From positions 62,001 to 126,000 of the forward strand of contig CAVBPR010000002.1 of the NCBI GenBank assembly GCA_963597355.1: 64,000 nt of DNA. Direction: 5' to 3'. Below the pieces are notes generated by a model. It saw only the letters and a list, made by a program, of their open reading frames with translations. It did not search any database and was not told the origin of the DNA. Shown here piece by piece: positions 33,177 to 42,349 of this stretch. This DNA comes from UMGS1766 sp963597355. GTDB lineage: Bacteria; Bacillota; Clostridia; Oscillospirales; Oscillospiraceae. A program made the translations under genes and the position numbers. Every line of letters begins with the position of its first letter. The stretch's first letter is position 1.

Positions 33177-33803
33177 CTACTTCTCGTCTAAATCGGCAAT
33201 CATTTTTACCTCGCTGACTGCCAATGCAAGCTGAAGTTTGTTTTCCAGTCCGGTTTTTTGCAGCATGTTGGTCACATGAAACTTGACGGTGGACATTTCA
33301 ATGCCCATTTCCGATGCAATGCGAGGGTAGGAGAGACCCCGAACCAGATAGCGCAGCACTTTCAGCTCTGTTTTTGTAAATTCCGTACTTTTTGCCATGC
33401 CGATCTGGACCGGCGGTGGTGCATCGGGAAAGATGTGCTCGCCAGACATTGTCTGACGCACAATTTCCATCAGGCGGTTTTCCGCAGAATCTTTGTACCA
33501 CAGACTGTCTGCTCCGGCCGATTTGGCCTTTTCCAGAACCGCACTGTCGATGAGGGAGGTTACAACGATGATTTTTATTTTGGGATATGTGGTCTTGATT
33601 TTTTGGACGGCAGTCAGTCCGTTCTCGCGGTTTTGCGTCTGTACATCCATCAAGACAAGATCGACCTGGCTGACCCGGCAGATCTCAATGGCCTGTTTTG
33701 CACCGGGAATGGATGCGACGATTTGATGTCCGCTCTCGACTGGAAAGTAGCTTTCCAGCAGACTGCGAATCATGGGTTGATCCTCAACAATCATGACTCT
33801 CAC
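33177..33803 (-). CDS. NarL/LuxR-type response regulator
   Basis: 208 aa. Receiver domain (1-120) with acidic pocket ED at residues 7-8, phospho-acceptor aspartate in LVLMDVQ near 54, and lysine in YKDS near 104. The C-terminal LuxR-type helix-turn-helix (about 140-200: ELKVLRYLVRGLSYPRIASE, STVKFHVTNMLQK) follows. The gene overlaps the kinase gene by 20 bp, so the two are translationally coupled. Probable target: the divergent operon at 36598-45488, since no other candidate promoter lies near. Confidence 0.92.
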   Translation of the reverse strand: MRVMIVEDQPMIRSLLESYFPVESGHQIVASIPGAKQAIEICRVSQVDLVLMDVQTQNRENGLTAVQKIKTTYPKIKIIVVTSLIDSAVLEKAKSAGADSLWYKDSAENRLMEIVRQTMSGEHIFPDAPPPVQIGMAKSTEFTKTELKVLRYLVRGLSYPRIASEMGIEMSTVKFHVTNMLQKTGLENKLQLALAVSEVKMIADLDEK

Positions 33804-34752
33804 GCTCAGTTACCTCCTTTTTCGGCAGTATAATAAGAAGCTTGAAGCAGGGGATACTTTGAATTTTCATTGCGCCACCCGCTTCTGTCGTGCGGCGACG
33901 CAGCATGGAAAGTCCGCCGCCCTCCCGAATTTCTTCTTTTGGCGGCACACCGTTGTTGGTCAGAGTAAGCTTTGCGCGGCCAAAGCTTTGTTCAAAGCGT
34001 ACATACAGCTCAGTGCCGTCGGCATGGCGAACACAGTTTGCCGCACATTCGGGAATTGCGAATGCCGCAAGTGACTGCATACCCGGCAGATTGGAAACTT
34101 TCCCTTCGATCAGCACACGAACGCCCATTTCATTGCTTTTGCCGATCGCCGCTTCCAACGAGTCAGATTCAGCACGGATCTGATTGGAGCGGTAAAGTAC
34201 GGCAATAGCCTGTTCGAAAATTTCCGCACTTTCTTTGAGTGACGCAAGTCCGCTTTGCCGGTAGAGCGCCCGCCGTGCGGCGAGAATGCTGTGTCCGATA
34301 TCATCATGGATACGCTGCTTCATTGCAAGCGTCTCTTCTTCACGGATAATTTCCGGCATCTGCTCAAAAAGCCTTCGCAGCCGGTCATTGATCGCTGCAA
34401 GTTTTGTGTTTTCCTCGTTCAGTTCGGTCTGCCGCCGTATCAGCTCTGTCACATTGGCAGCGGTGACTTGTGTATACGGAACACCCGCTTTTGTCGTGAC
34501 TTGCTCCTGCGCGAAGCGCAGCGCACTGCCATCGGGGAAACGAAAAATCTGGAGCTGCGGTTCCAGACAGCAGATCCCTTCGGGGGGCGCTTTCAGGGCG
34601 GTTTCCAGTTCTGTAAGCGTCTGCACCCCATTTTTTTGCAAAAGGCTTCCTATGGCAAGCATTCGGTGGTTGACAAGCCGAACGATACCGTTTTTGTCGA
34701 AAAAGCAGACTGCAATGGGAAGGTGGTCAAAGCTCTCCTTGATTTTGTCCAT
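33784..34752 (-). CDS. soluble sensor histidine kinase (HisKA_3 type)
   Basis: 322 aa without membrane segments. A PAS-like N-terminus (about 8-115) is followed by a coiled linker, the dimerisation/phospho-acceptor motif HDDIGHSILAARRAL (near 170), an N-box-like ECAANCVRHADG (near 233) and a GGGLSMLRRR G-box (near 287) of the HATPase domain. This is the NarX/DesK group of kinases that pairs with LuxR-type regulators, as encoded next door. The missing transmembrane input may be supplied by the 7-TM protein encoded 6 bp upstream. Confidence 0.88.
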   Translation of the reverse strand: MDKIKESFDHLPIAVCFFDKNGIVRLVNHRMLAIGSLLQKNGVQTLTELETALKAPPEGICCLEPQLQIFRFPDGSALRFAQEQVTTKAGVPYTQVTAANVTELIRRQTELNEENTKLAAINDRLRRLFEQMPEIIREEETLAMKQRIHDDIGHSILAARRALYRQSGLASLKESAEIFEQAIAVLYRSNQIRAESDSLEAAIGKSNEMGVRVLIEGKVSNLPGMQSLAAFAIPECAANCVRHADGTELYVRFEQSFGRAKLTLTNNGVPPKEEIREGGGLSMLRRRTTEAGGAMKIQSIPCFKLLIILPKKEVTERESHDC

Positions 34753-34758
34753 ATGCTT

Positions 34759-36405
34759 TTACCCCTCTGACTTTTTCAGTTTCCGGATAATGTATTGTAA
34801 GCCGTCCTCATCCTGCATCCACTCCAGAGCAGGAAATCGTTCTTTTAAGCCGCAGAGATCCTCCTTGCAGGACACGCAAATATTAACCTCAATCCAATCT
34901 TTGATTTCAACAGAGATCAGCAGCGATTCCAAGGATTCCAGTCCTAACTCCACAACTGCTTCAAACAGGTCATAAATCTGCGTTGCCTGCTCCATATCGA
35001 GCAGGCTTTCTCCGTCTATGAGCGCTCTGCATTCCACACCGTACAGGGTCAGGCTCTCTATGGATTCGTTAAAGCACAGCCGCAACTCCTGCGTGGAAAT
35101 CACACCCCGCTGTGCGCCGACAAAAATCAGGTTATTCCTCCGCTTGATATAGGTCCCGATCACGATAATTTGCCCAAGAAGCTTTCTGGCTTCATTCTCG
35201 TCGGCTGTCCGCTGGATTGCAGTCAGGCGATCCCGCAGCATTGCGATCTGTCGAGAGGTCTGCACCTCCATCATGTCATACAGGCGGTTTTCCTCCGACA
35301 GCCGGAGATGCTTTTCGCGCTGAGCATTTTCTGCCGCCAGAACGTTTCCGGTGCTCTGCAGCTCGTCACGGGTCAGCTCCAAGGCCTCGCGGAGTCGGTT
35401 CAGCTCGGAAATATTCTCCTCCCAGTAAACCCAGCCACCGTGTATCGAATGCCGTTTCAAAAGCGTGTCGTCATCCAGTTCAACAGTGTCCGCCCCCATC
35501 TGCCGCAGCACATCCTGAGGGATTGGTTCACCCATTGCGGCAGAGATATGCTGCAGAGAAAAGTCCTCATTTGTGATCTGAACCGGCAGCATGGTTGCCT
35601 CTAACAGGTCATCGTACCCCGAGTTCGACTGAATCAGACCGCATCGGATGCACCCTTCAAAGGCGGCGCAAATCAGCAGGCAATGGGTGATGGTCATATC
35701 GCCGGCCAGCAGCAGGATGAATCGGACGCCGCGGATGTACGCAATGGTATATATCAGAGACAGAGCAAGGGGGATCAGTGGCAGCAGGAGGACCGTTTTG
35801 TTCTCTGCTATGCGGCATTTCTTCAGCATTAGGGCGAAGGAAACAAGCGCGCACAGCACGACCCACGTCAGAATGATGTAGTAACCTGCCTCATAGCAAT
35901 AGTCAAGATCCGTCATAACGCCGGAGGGGAAGGAGAATACGCTCTGATGCAGGTCGTTCGTCAGGACAAGAAGGAAAAGGAATGCCGACGGTGCATAAAC
36001 CAGCTTTGTCCAAGGTGGCAGCCGGTAATTTTCCGCCTTGCTCAGCGACATGCTCACAAGCAGGGCTACGACCGGGATGAACAGCATGGGGAAATAGTAC
36101 CAATACCAGAGCCAGCGCTTGATATCCATGCTGTCGATGGAATGCTTGATGATTTTAAGCATCATCCACAATGCCATCATCCCTATGATTGCCAGCAGAT
36201 ACTGCCGCACCTGCGTCTGAATGATGCGGGTGCGGATGGAAATGCCCCAGACCGTCAGCAGGCAAATATGAATCGCACCACGGAGCAGCAAAGCGTTCTG
36301 GGGCAGCTCACCGCATTGGGTGAGATATTGCAGACTGGCGGCAAACGCAAGAAGCGGCAGCATAATCAGCGCCACAAGTATGCTTTTATATGTCGCCCTA
36401 CTCAT
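34759..36405 (-). CDS. 7-TM sensor protein with degenerate kinase-like C-terminus
   Basis: 548 aa. Seven hydrophobic segments in the first 250 residues, then a coiled-coil linker (LNRLREALELTRDELQSTGN) and a C-terminal part of about 200 residues that resembles a histidine kinase but shows no clear H-box or glycine-rich ATP lid. It resembles proteins annotated as having a 'histidine kinase N-terminal 7TM region'. Start at ATG 36405 (GGAGAGG upstream); the longer frame runs into the promoter. It is the first gene of the three-gene signalling operon and probably detects the membrane signal. Confidence 0.72.
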   Translation of the reverse strand: MSRATYKSILVALIMLPLLAFAASLQYLTQCGELPQNALLLRGAIHICLLTVWGISIRTRIIQTQVRQYLLAIIGMMALWMMLKIIKHSIDSMDIKRWLWYWYYFPMLFIPVVALLVSMSLSKAENYRLPPWTKLVYAPSAFLFLLVLTNDLHQSVFSFPSGVMTDLDYCYEAGYYIILTWVVLCALVSFALMLKKCRIAENKTVLLLPLIPLALSLIYTIAYIRGVRFILLLAGDMTITHCLLICAAFEGCIRCGLIQSNSGYDDLLEATMLPVQITNEDFSLQHISAAMGEPIPQDVLRQMGADTVELDDDTLLKRHSIHGGWVYWEENISELNRLREALELTRDELQSTGNVLAAENAQREKHLRLSEENRLYDMMEVQTSRQIAMLRDRLTAIQRTADENEARKLLGQIIVIGTYIKRRNNLIFVGAQRGVISTQELRLCFNESIESLTLYGVECRALIDGESLLDMEQATQIYDLFEAVVELGLESLESLLISVEIKDWIEVNICVSCKEDLCGLKERFPALEWMQDEDGLQYIIRKLKKSEG

Positions 36406-36438
36406 AAAATCCTCTCCATCCTGCAAGCACTTTTTTTC

Positions 36439-36467
36439 ATGATACCATGCGGGTGTAAAAAAGACAA
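36439..36467 (-). promoter_or_regulatory. promoter of the two-component operon
   Basis: Minus strand TTGTCT, 17-bp spacer, TATCAT, 34 bp before the start codon at 36405. Confidence 0.6.
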
Positions 36468-36554
36468 TGCGACGTTTTCCTCCCGCACTGCAAAGAAATT
36501 GGAAAAAGAATTGCAAACCCTATCCAATCGGCGGGGGCGTTTCGGAATATGTTT

Positions 36555-36563
36555 TGTTATGAT
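36555..36563 (+). promoter_or_regulatory. extended -10 promoter of the membrane-stress operon
   Basis: TG-T-TATGAT without a good -35, consistent with an activator-dependent promoter; 35 bp before ATG 36598. Confidence 0.4.
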
Positions 36564-36597
36564 GAGCACAGACAGGGAAAGGTGGTGGTAAGAAAGC

Positions 36598-36987
36598 ATG
36601 CGAAGAATTGTATTGGATATGCAAAGTGAACTGTTTGCAGAAGCAATCACAAAGGTGCTTACAGACAGCCACCTTGCTTTCTTGGTGTACCGTTCCGCGA
36701 AACCGGAAGAAACGGTATCCCTGTGCCGCACCTGCCATGCCAACGTGCTGGTGCTGGAGGTTGCCCGGCAGGGAGTCTGGCAATTGGGGGAAAGGATGAA
36801 GCTTCTCGACAAAATGCGAAGCAGCGAAGGCGAACGAAGCTGCAAAACACTTCTGTTGGTGGATGAGAAGGCGGACGAACTGCTGGCAGCCGATGTGCGG
36901 CAGGCAGTGAAGGATCATCTGGCCGATAATTTCATTTATGCGTCCGTATCGCCGACCTATCTTGCAGGCGTAATCGACACGCTTTAG
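36598..36987 (+). CDS. stand-alone receiver-like protein with Glu at the phospho-site position
   Basis: 129 aa with the alternating strand/helix pattern of a response-regulator receiver (RIVLDMQSELFAEAITKVL; NVLVLEVARQG). At the position of the phospho-acceptor aspartate there is a glutamate (LVLEV), and the usual N-terminal acidic pair is absent, so it looks like a pseudo-receiver that does not need phosphorylation. No DNA-binding domain. It is the first gene of the rightward operon, divergent from the kinase genes. It could titrate or signal to the 7-TM sensor; other small Rossmann-like folds cannot be excluded. Confidence 0.55.
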   Translation: MRRIVLDMQSELFAEAITKVLTDSHLAFLVYRSAKPEETVSLCRTCHANVLVLEVARQGVWQLGERMKLLDKMRSSEGERSCKTLLLVDEKADELLAADVRQAVKDHLADNFIYASVSPTYLAGVIDTL

Positions 36988-37002
36988 AGGGGGAGTGGTC
37001 AC

Positions 37003-37494
37003 ATGCAGATTACAATTCAGAAAATCCCGCAGAGTTTGCAGGAATTTGAAGAGCTTGTTGGAATTTCAAGGACACCGGAAAAGATCTGTGCGTTGTTCCT
37101 TTGCGCACTTTCCCTGTTTGATGGGGATAAGAACGCAGGCACGGCAGCAATGAACCTTCTTCGTGGTCCGCGGCCCATGACACCCTATGATCAGCAGTTT
37201 CTGCGCGACCGTCTGCGGGGCAAAAGTTATCTGCCGTTGGCATATTTCGACGGGGCAACGCCGGAAAACGGCTATCAGCCAGCTGTACCGTATGTTCTGA
37301 ATGTGCTGGCAGACTCCAGACCGCAGGATGTCGAGCCCGGCTATCTTCGCGTCTTTCTCATAACGGCGGGGGCGGATTCTCCCCGTCCCCTGAAACTGCG
37401 GCAGAAGAGTTCCACCGGCGAGTGGTTTCTCTGGGAGTATTCCAGTATTTTAAGCGGCATCCGCATTCCAACAGCGGAAGACCCGTGGGCATAA
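37003..37494 (+). CDS. DUF6935-like protein
   Basis: 163 aa, soluble. It has the pattern I associate from memory with DUF6935: an N-terminal ITIQKIPQSLQEFEEL, then PMTPYDQQFLRDRLRGKSYL, YFDGATPENGY and a C-terminal ADSPRPLKLRQKS plus WFLWEYSSILSGIRIP. These proteins occur in Clostridia next to SPFH/zinc-ribbon and TPM proteins, as here. Function unknown. 15 bp after the previous gene. Confidence 0.65.
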   Translation: MQITIQKIPQSLQEFEELVGISRTPEKICALFLCALSLFDGDKNAGTAAMNLLRGPRPMTPYDQQFLRDRLRGKSYLPLAYFDGATPENGYQPAVPYVLNVLADSRPQDVEPGYLRVFLITAGADSPRPLKLRQKSSTGEWFLWEYSSILSGIRIPTAEDPWA

Positions 37495-37521
37495 CAAACA
37501 CAAGAAAGGAAGTACATATCA

Positions 37522-38967
37522 ATGGGACTTATTAAGGCAGCGCTCGGTGCAGCTGGCGGCGTGATGGCCGACCAGTGGAAAGAGTATTTTTATTGTGAAG
37601 CAATTCCGGAAAATGTGATGGCAGTTAAGGGTGTACACCGTGTTTCCGGCCGAAGCAGCAACAACAAGGGTTCGGAAAACATCATTTCCAATGGTTCTGT
37701 TGTGGCAATTGCGGATGGACAATGCATGATCATTGTCGATCAGGGCAAGGTCACAGAGTTGTGCGCCGAGCCGGGCGAATTCGTTTACGATTCCTCGACA
37801 GAGCCTACCATCTTCTCCGGCGACCTGGGTACAAGCATTCTCGATACATTCAAGAGCATTGGCAAGCGTTTTACTTTCGGCGGTGAGCCGCCCAAGGATC
37901 AGCGCGTCTATTACTTCAATACCAAGGAGCTCATCGGCAACAAGTACGGCACGCCGAGTCCCGTTCCTTTCCGAGTTGTCGATCAGCGCGCTGGCATCGA
38001 TATTGACATTTCCATCCGCTGCTTCGGTGAATACAGCTATCGGATCTGCGACCCGATTCTGTTCTATACCAATGTCTGCGGCAATGTCAGCGAGGATTAT
38101 ACGCGGGATCGTTTGGACGGTCAGCTCAAGACCGAGCTTTTGACCGCTTTGCAGCCCGCATTCGCAAAGATTTCCGACATGGGCATCCGCTATTCGGCGC
38201 TTCCCGGCCACACGACAGAACTGTCGGATGCACTGAATGAGGTGCTTTCCGGAAAGTGGCGGAACTTGCGTGGCCTTGAAATCGTCTCCTTCGGCGTGTC
38301 TTCTGTCAAGGCAAGCGATGAAGACGAACAGATGATCAAGGAGATGCAGCGCAACGCGGCATTTATGGATCCCACAAGAGCTGCGGCACATCTGGTTGGA
38401 GCACAGGCCAGCGCCATGCAGTCGGCGGCGAGCAATCAGAACGCAGGTCCGGCGATGGCATTTATGGGAATGAACATGGCGGGTCAGGCAGGCGGCGTGA
38501 ATGCGCAGAATCTTTACCAGATGGGCGCACAGCAGCAAGCGCAGCAGCCTGCACCTGCTCCGGCAGCACCAGCTCCCGCAGCACCGGCAATGCCGGCAAA
38601 CGGCTGGACATGCAGTTGTGGTCAGGATGGCATCACCGGAAATTTCTGCCCGAATTGCGGCTCGAAAAAGCCGGAGCCAAAGCCTGCCGCGGACAGCTGG
38701 AAGTGCCCGTCCTGCGGTGCAAGCGTAACCGGAAAATTCTGCCCCGAATGCGGTGCGAAGAAGCCGGAACCACAGCCGGATGGCTGGGTGTGCGGCTGTG
38801 GCGCAGTGAACAAGGGAAAGTTTTGCTCGGAGTGCGGTGCAAAAAAACCTGCAGGTGTCCCCCAGTATAAATGCGACAAGTGCGGCTGGGAGCCAACTGA
38901 TCCGACGCATCCGCCGAAATTCTGCCCGGAATGCGGAGATCCGTTTGATGACGGAGATCTCGTGTGA
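37522..38967 (+). CDS. SPFH-domain protein with four zinc ribbons (YdjI-like)
   Basis: 481 aa. Residues about 10-310 form an SPFH/band-7-like domain of the 'virion core protein' type found in Bacillus YdjI. An Ala/Pro linker (about 340-360) leads to four CxC/CxxC zinc ribbons: CSCGQDGITGNFCPNC, CPSCGASVTGKFCPEC, CGCGAVNKGKFCSEC and CDKCGW...FCPEC. YdjI is a cytoplasmic membrane-stress protein recruited to the membrane by YdjG/YdjH. YdjI proteins usually carry fewer ribbons. Homologues of YdjG and YdjH are encoded downstream in the same operon. Confidence 0.85.
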   Translation: MGLIKAALGAAGGVMADQWKEYFYCEAIPENVMAVKGVHRVSGRSSNNKGSENIISNGSVVAIADGQCMIIVDQGKVTELCAEPGEFVYDSSTEPTIFSGDLGTSILDTFKSIGKRFTFGGEPPKDQRVYYFNTKELIGNKYGTPSPVPFRVVDQRAGIDIDISIRCFGEYSYRICDPILFYTNVCGNVSEDYTRDRLDGQLKTELLTALQPAFAKISDMGIRYSALPGHTTELSDALNEVLSGKWRNLRGLEIVSFGVSSVKASDEDEQMIKEMQRNAAFMDPTRAAAHLVGAQASAMQSAASNQNAGPAMAFMGMNMAGQAGGVNAQNLYQMGAQQQAQQPAPAPAAPAPAAPAMPANGWTCSCGQDGITGNFCPNCGSKKPEPKPAADSWKCPSCGASVTGKFCPECGAKKPEPQPDGWVCGCGAVNKGKFCSECGAKKPAGVPQYKCDKCGWEPTDPTHPPKFCPECGDPFDDGDLV

Positions 38968-39476
38968 AAAATGGACTGAAAATTGGAACAATCATTGTAC
39001 TGTTGCTTGCCCTTCTTGCGCTGACAGGCTTTTGCCTGTATCAACATTTCGTTACGGATCAGATCATGGATGGAGGCGGCGGGATGGAAAACCCGGATGC
39101 GATCCAAATGCTGGACGGCGATTACACATATGTGGACAATTCCATCCTCTGGCCTGTGCTGGATGGTATATGGGAAAGCGTGGAGGGCCGTTGGCAGGCA
39201 GTCATCGGCGAAGATACCGGTATTGCACTCTTGCTGGATGGCGAAACAGTGCTGAAGGGCGAACTCTACTTCACCTATCTCCAGCCGGGTAAGGTCTTGC
39301 AGACGGAGTTTTATTTGGACGACTACACGCTCCAGACTCCGGACCGGAAGACTCTTGGCAAGATCACATATCTCTGCCATGAGACCGGGGATGGTGACAG
39401 CGGGATGCTTCGGATGGAAGTGGAGCTGTCAGACGGCACAGAGGAAACAGTGGCATTACAAAAGCAAAAGGAGTGA
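38964..39476 (+). CDS. single-pass membrane protein with exported domain, unknown
   Basis: 170 aa. One N-terminal transmembrane segment (about residues 6-27) followed by an exported part of mixed strand character (GIWESVEGRWQAVIGEDTG). GTG start at 38964 overlaps the previous stop (GTGA). No family recognised; it lacks a lipobox cysteine. Confidence 0.7.
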   Translation: MKNGLKIGTIIVLLLALLALTGFCLYQHFVTDQIMDGGGGMENPDAIQMLDGDYTYVDNSILWPVLDGIWESVEGRWQAVIGEDTGIALLLDGETVLKGELYFTYLQPGKVLQTEFYLDDYTLQTPDRKTLGKITYLCHETGDGDSGMLRMEVELSDGTEETVALQKQKE

Positions 39477-39482
39477 CAGATC

Positions 39483-40250
39483 ATGGGACTATTTGATAAA
39501 AAATATTGTGACATATGCGGAGAAAAGATCGGCTTGCTGGGCAATCGCAAGCTGGAAAACGGAAACCTCTGCAAAAACTGCGCAAAAAAACTCTCACCAT
39601 GGTTCTCCGATCGACGCAGCAGCACGGTTGAAGAGATCAAGGAACAGCTTGCCTACCGCGAAGAAAACAGAGAAAAGGTGTCGGCATTCCACACCACGCG
39701 AACCCTTGGCACGAATACCAAGGTACTGCTCGACGAAGATGCGGGGAAATTCATGGTGACAAGGGCGCGGGATCTGGAAGAAGCAAACCCGGATGTTCTG
39801 GATTTCGCGGATGTGACCGGCTGCAACCTCGATATTGACGAGAGGCGTTCAGAGATTAAGCGCAAGGATAAGGACGGTAAGGAAGTCAGCTACAATCCGC
39901 CGCGCTATGAGTATTCTTACGACTTCTATGTCACCATCTTTGTCAACAACCCCTATTTCGATGAAATGCGGTTTCAAGTCAATTCCAGTTCCGTGGATAT
40001 TACACCGACTCCGGCACGGCCTGGAATGGCGGCAAGCTGCAACCCGGAAACCAATGTTGAGTACCGCAATTGCAAGAAGTTAGGCGAGGAAATCAAACAG
40101 GCGCTTACCCAGGTTCGCAAGGATGTGCGGGAAAGGATCGAACAGGCAGCCACTCCCAAGGCGGCGGTCACCTGTCCCTACTGCGGCGCAACTACCACGC
40201 CGGATGCCAGTGGCTGCTGCGAATACTGCGGCGGCGCAGTGAATAGCTGA
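39483..40250 (+). CDS. DUF4428-type zinc-ribbon protein
   Basis: 255 aa, soluble. The N-terminal treble-clef-like ribbon CDICGEKIGLLGNRKL...CKNC (about 9-33) is the DUF4428 signature. A central beta-rich domain (about 70-190) follows, and a second C-terminal ribbon CPYCGATTTPDASGCCEYC (about 232-250). It may bind lipids, proteins or RNA through the ribbons; function unknown. Six bp after the previous gene. Confidence 0.78.
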   Translation: MGLFDKKYCDICGEKIGLLGNRKLENGNLCKNCAKKLSPWFSDRRSSTVEEIKEQLAYREENREKVSAFHTTRTLGTNTKVLLDEDAGKFMVTRARDLEEANPDVLDFADVTGCNLDIDERRSEIKRKDKDGKEVSYNPPRYEYSYDFYVTIFVNNPYFDEMRFQVNSSSVDITPTPARPGMAASCNPETNVEYRNCKKLGEEIKQALTQVRKDVRERIEQAATPKAAVTCPYCGATTTPDASGCCEYCGGAVNS

Positions 40251-40348
40251 ATCATCTGAGAAAAGAAAGAAAAAGCTTCTTAAAATCGAAAGCCGAGTAA
40301 AACACAACGTGTCCATCCACCCATCCGACTTTTGAAAGGAGAAACATT

Positions 40349-41011
40349 ATGGCAAACTTTGCAGATACTGCGAAACAGGCGATGGCGGCCAACTTTCCGC
40401 GTGAATTCGACATTTCGTATTCCACCACACTCGAAGAGATACTTGAAAAGCTCCAGGCTCGTGCAGCTGCGTTCCAGATGCCCTTTGAGATCAAGGGCGG
40501 CATTCCGGGACCGCGCATCGTTTTCAAGAAAGAGCCAAACCTCGACATTACGCTATGGCTCACCGTAAAGGATGGCAGCCACATCAAGATCACGCCGGTA
40601 CTGCAGGAGAGCAAGACGAGCGTCAACGGTATACGCGTCGATAAAAACAGCACTCTGCGGCGCGGAATCAAGGGCGCGGCTGTCAGCCTTCCGATCGCCC
40701 GTGGCGAGTACACCGATGCCGTGACCGAGACAGTGCGCAAGATTCTGGAGGGTGAGCAGGTCGAGGACTATGTTGCCCCTGAGATCCCGGCCGGAGAGGA
40801 GCCGAAGAAGGACTGGCTAATCACGCTGCTGCTGTGCCTCTTCCTCGGCGGTCTTGGTATACACCGCTACTATGTCGGTAAGATCGGCACCGGTATCCTC
40901 TGGATGATAACCGGTGGCGTGTTCGGCATTGGCTACCTTGTTGACTTGATCAAGATCATTTGCGGCAAGTTCACCGATAAGAACGGAAACCTTATCCAGA
41001 AAGAATCGTAA
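40349..41011 (+). CDS. TM2-domain membrane protein
   Basis: 220 aa. The N-terminal 140 residues form a soluble alpha/beta domain of unknown type; the C-terminus is a TM2 domain: two membrane helices (about 152-172 and 180-200) with the characteristic GGLGIHRYYVGKIGTG turn. Good GAAAGGAG site. TM2 proteins are common partners of zinc-ribbon and TPM proteins in Firmicute stress loci; the exact role is unknown. Confidence 0.82.
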   Translation: MANFADTAKQAMAANFPREFDISYSTTLEEILEKLQARAAAFQMPFEIKGGIPGPRIVFKKEPNLDITLWLTVKDGSHIKITPVLQESKTSVNGIRVDKNSTLRRGIKGAAVSLPIARGEYTDAVTETVRKILEGEQVEDYVAPEIPAGEEPKKDWLITLLLCLFLGGLGIHRYYVGKIGTGILWMITGGVFGIGYLVDLIKIICGKFTDKNGNLIQKES

Positions 41012-41123
41012 GCAATTAAGGCGAAATATCTCGGGTATGCATGTGTGTTTGCATCAGGAATCGCAGGTTATTTCTTGGTGATCCACAGCCTTGTGCATCC
41101 ATGACTCAGTTTGGGAGGGAATT

Positions 41124-42188
41124 ATGAAACAGACAAAAACAGGAATCCTCTGCCTGATTCTTTCAGCACTGATGCTGCTTGGTCTCACCGCCTGCGGTAG
41201 CAAAGCGTCGACCGACCCCAATCTGCTCAAGATTGGCGACTATACACTTCTCTACAAAGGTGCGTATATCACGGAGGATTACGACGGGAACGATGCAGTG
41301 GTTTTGACGTTGGACTTCACGAACAACGGCAAGGAGAATGCCTCTTATCTTTGGGGAATCTCCGAAACCGCCATGCAGAACGGTGTGCAGCTGGAATCGG
41401 CTACGATCTTTACTGATTTGGATGCCTATGAGACGATGTTTGACGATCACATGGAGGAAGTTGCGCCGGGGGCGACGCTTGAGATTCACACTGCCTTTGT
41501 GCTGGATGACACTACGAATCCGGTTGATGTGACTTTTGAACAGTTGATTGGCAGCAAAAACGGCAAAATCACCATTGATCCCTCCACGCTCAGCCGTGAG
41601 GGAGCTTCGGATAAAGGTGATAAAACGAATGAAGGCGGTGCTAACCTTACCGGTGCGGCTGAGACCGGCGATGCGTTGCTCGACTGGTGGAACGGCGACT
41701 GGTACGGCTGGTGGATCATGACCGACTGCACAGGCTACTACGAGGAAAAGGCAATGGACTACATGTGGTGGGACATCTGTGGCACCATTAATCTCGGCGA
41801 GGACTATGTAGGAACTGTCACGCTCTGGGATGAGGATTTTACCCGTGATGACCCCATGGTTGATGCCTCCGTCAGCCTGAATGAAGCCGGCACCGGCGAA
41901 CACGGCACACTGTATTCCGAGGGTGGTCGGTTCACGAACGTAGGGCTGTCACACGCAGACTGGATTCTTGATCCCGGTCTTCTGGAGTACGATGATCTGA
42001 TTGTGATCGAAGGCTGGTACGAAAACGACGACGACGGCTACAAGTATGAGATCTATCTGCGCCCGTGGGGAAATCTCTGGGACGAAGACGGGCTCATAAA
42101 GCCCTACTACTACAGTGACTGGTACCAGCCGCTGATTGAGGCGGGCGAGTCCATGCCGGACAGCATTAACGTTGACGATGTTGGATGA
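41124..42188 (+). CDS. DUF5067-type lipoprotein
   Basis: 354 aa with signal peptide and lipobox (LLGLTACGSK, Cys near residue 24). The first half (about 35-165) is a DUF5067-like immunoglobulin-type domain (GDYTLLYKGAYIT, VVLTLDFTNNG). The second half (about 195-340) is a tryptophan- and acidic-rich domain (DWWNGDWYGWWIMTDCTGYY) also recognisable in the last lipoprotein of this operon (WEDF/CTGYY-like pattern). Start at ATG 41124 (GGGAGGGA). Surface anchored; it may sense cell-envelope state. Confidence 0.78.
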   Translation: MKQTKTGILCLILSALMLLGLTACGSKASTDPNLLKIGDYTLLYKGAYITEDYDGNDAVVLTLDFTNNGKENASYLWGISETAMQNGVQLESATIFTDLDAYETMFDDHMEEVAPGATLEIHTAFVLDDTTNPVDVTFEQLIGSKNGKITIDPSTLSREGASDKGDKTNEGGANLTGAAETGDALLDWWNGDWYGWWIMTDCTGYYEEKAMDYMWWDICGTINLGEDYVGTVTLWDEDFTRDDPMVDASVSLNEAGTGEHGTLYSEGGRFTNVGLSHADWILDPGLLEYDDLIVIEGWYENDDDGYKYEIYLRPWGNLWDEDGLIKPYYYSDWYQPLIEAGESMPDSINVDDVG

Positions 42189-42253
42189 GGAGCTTTATAA
42201 ACCCTGTTCATACTCGCTCAGTAGATCAAAAGAAAACTGCCGATGAATCCAGG

Positions 42254-42285
42254 TGGCTCCCATTCTCTGTTCAGGATGGGAGCCA
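42254..42285 (+). other. intra-operon hairpin
   Basis: TGGCTCCCAT / ATGGGAGCCA (10 bp), 12-nt loop, followed by TATTAATA: a weak terminator or processing site between the lipoprotein and YdjG-like genes. Confidence 0.45.
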
Positions 42286-42349
42286 TATTAATAAAAGACC
42301 TTAAGGAAAACAACTGGACATGTTGGCGCAGGAAGTGAGGAAATTACAG

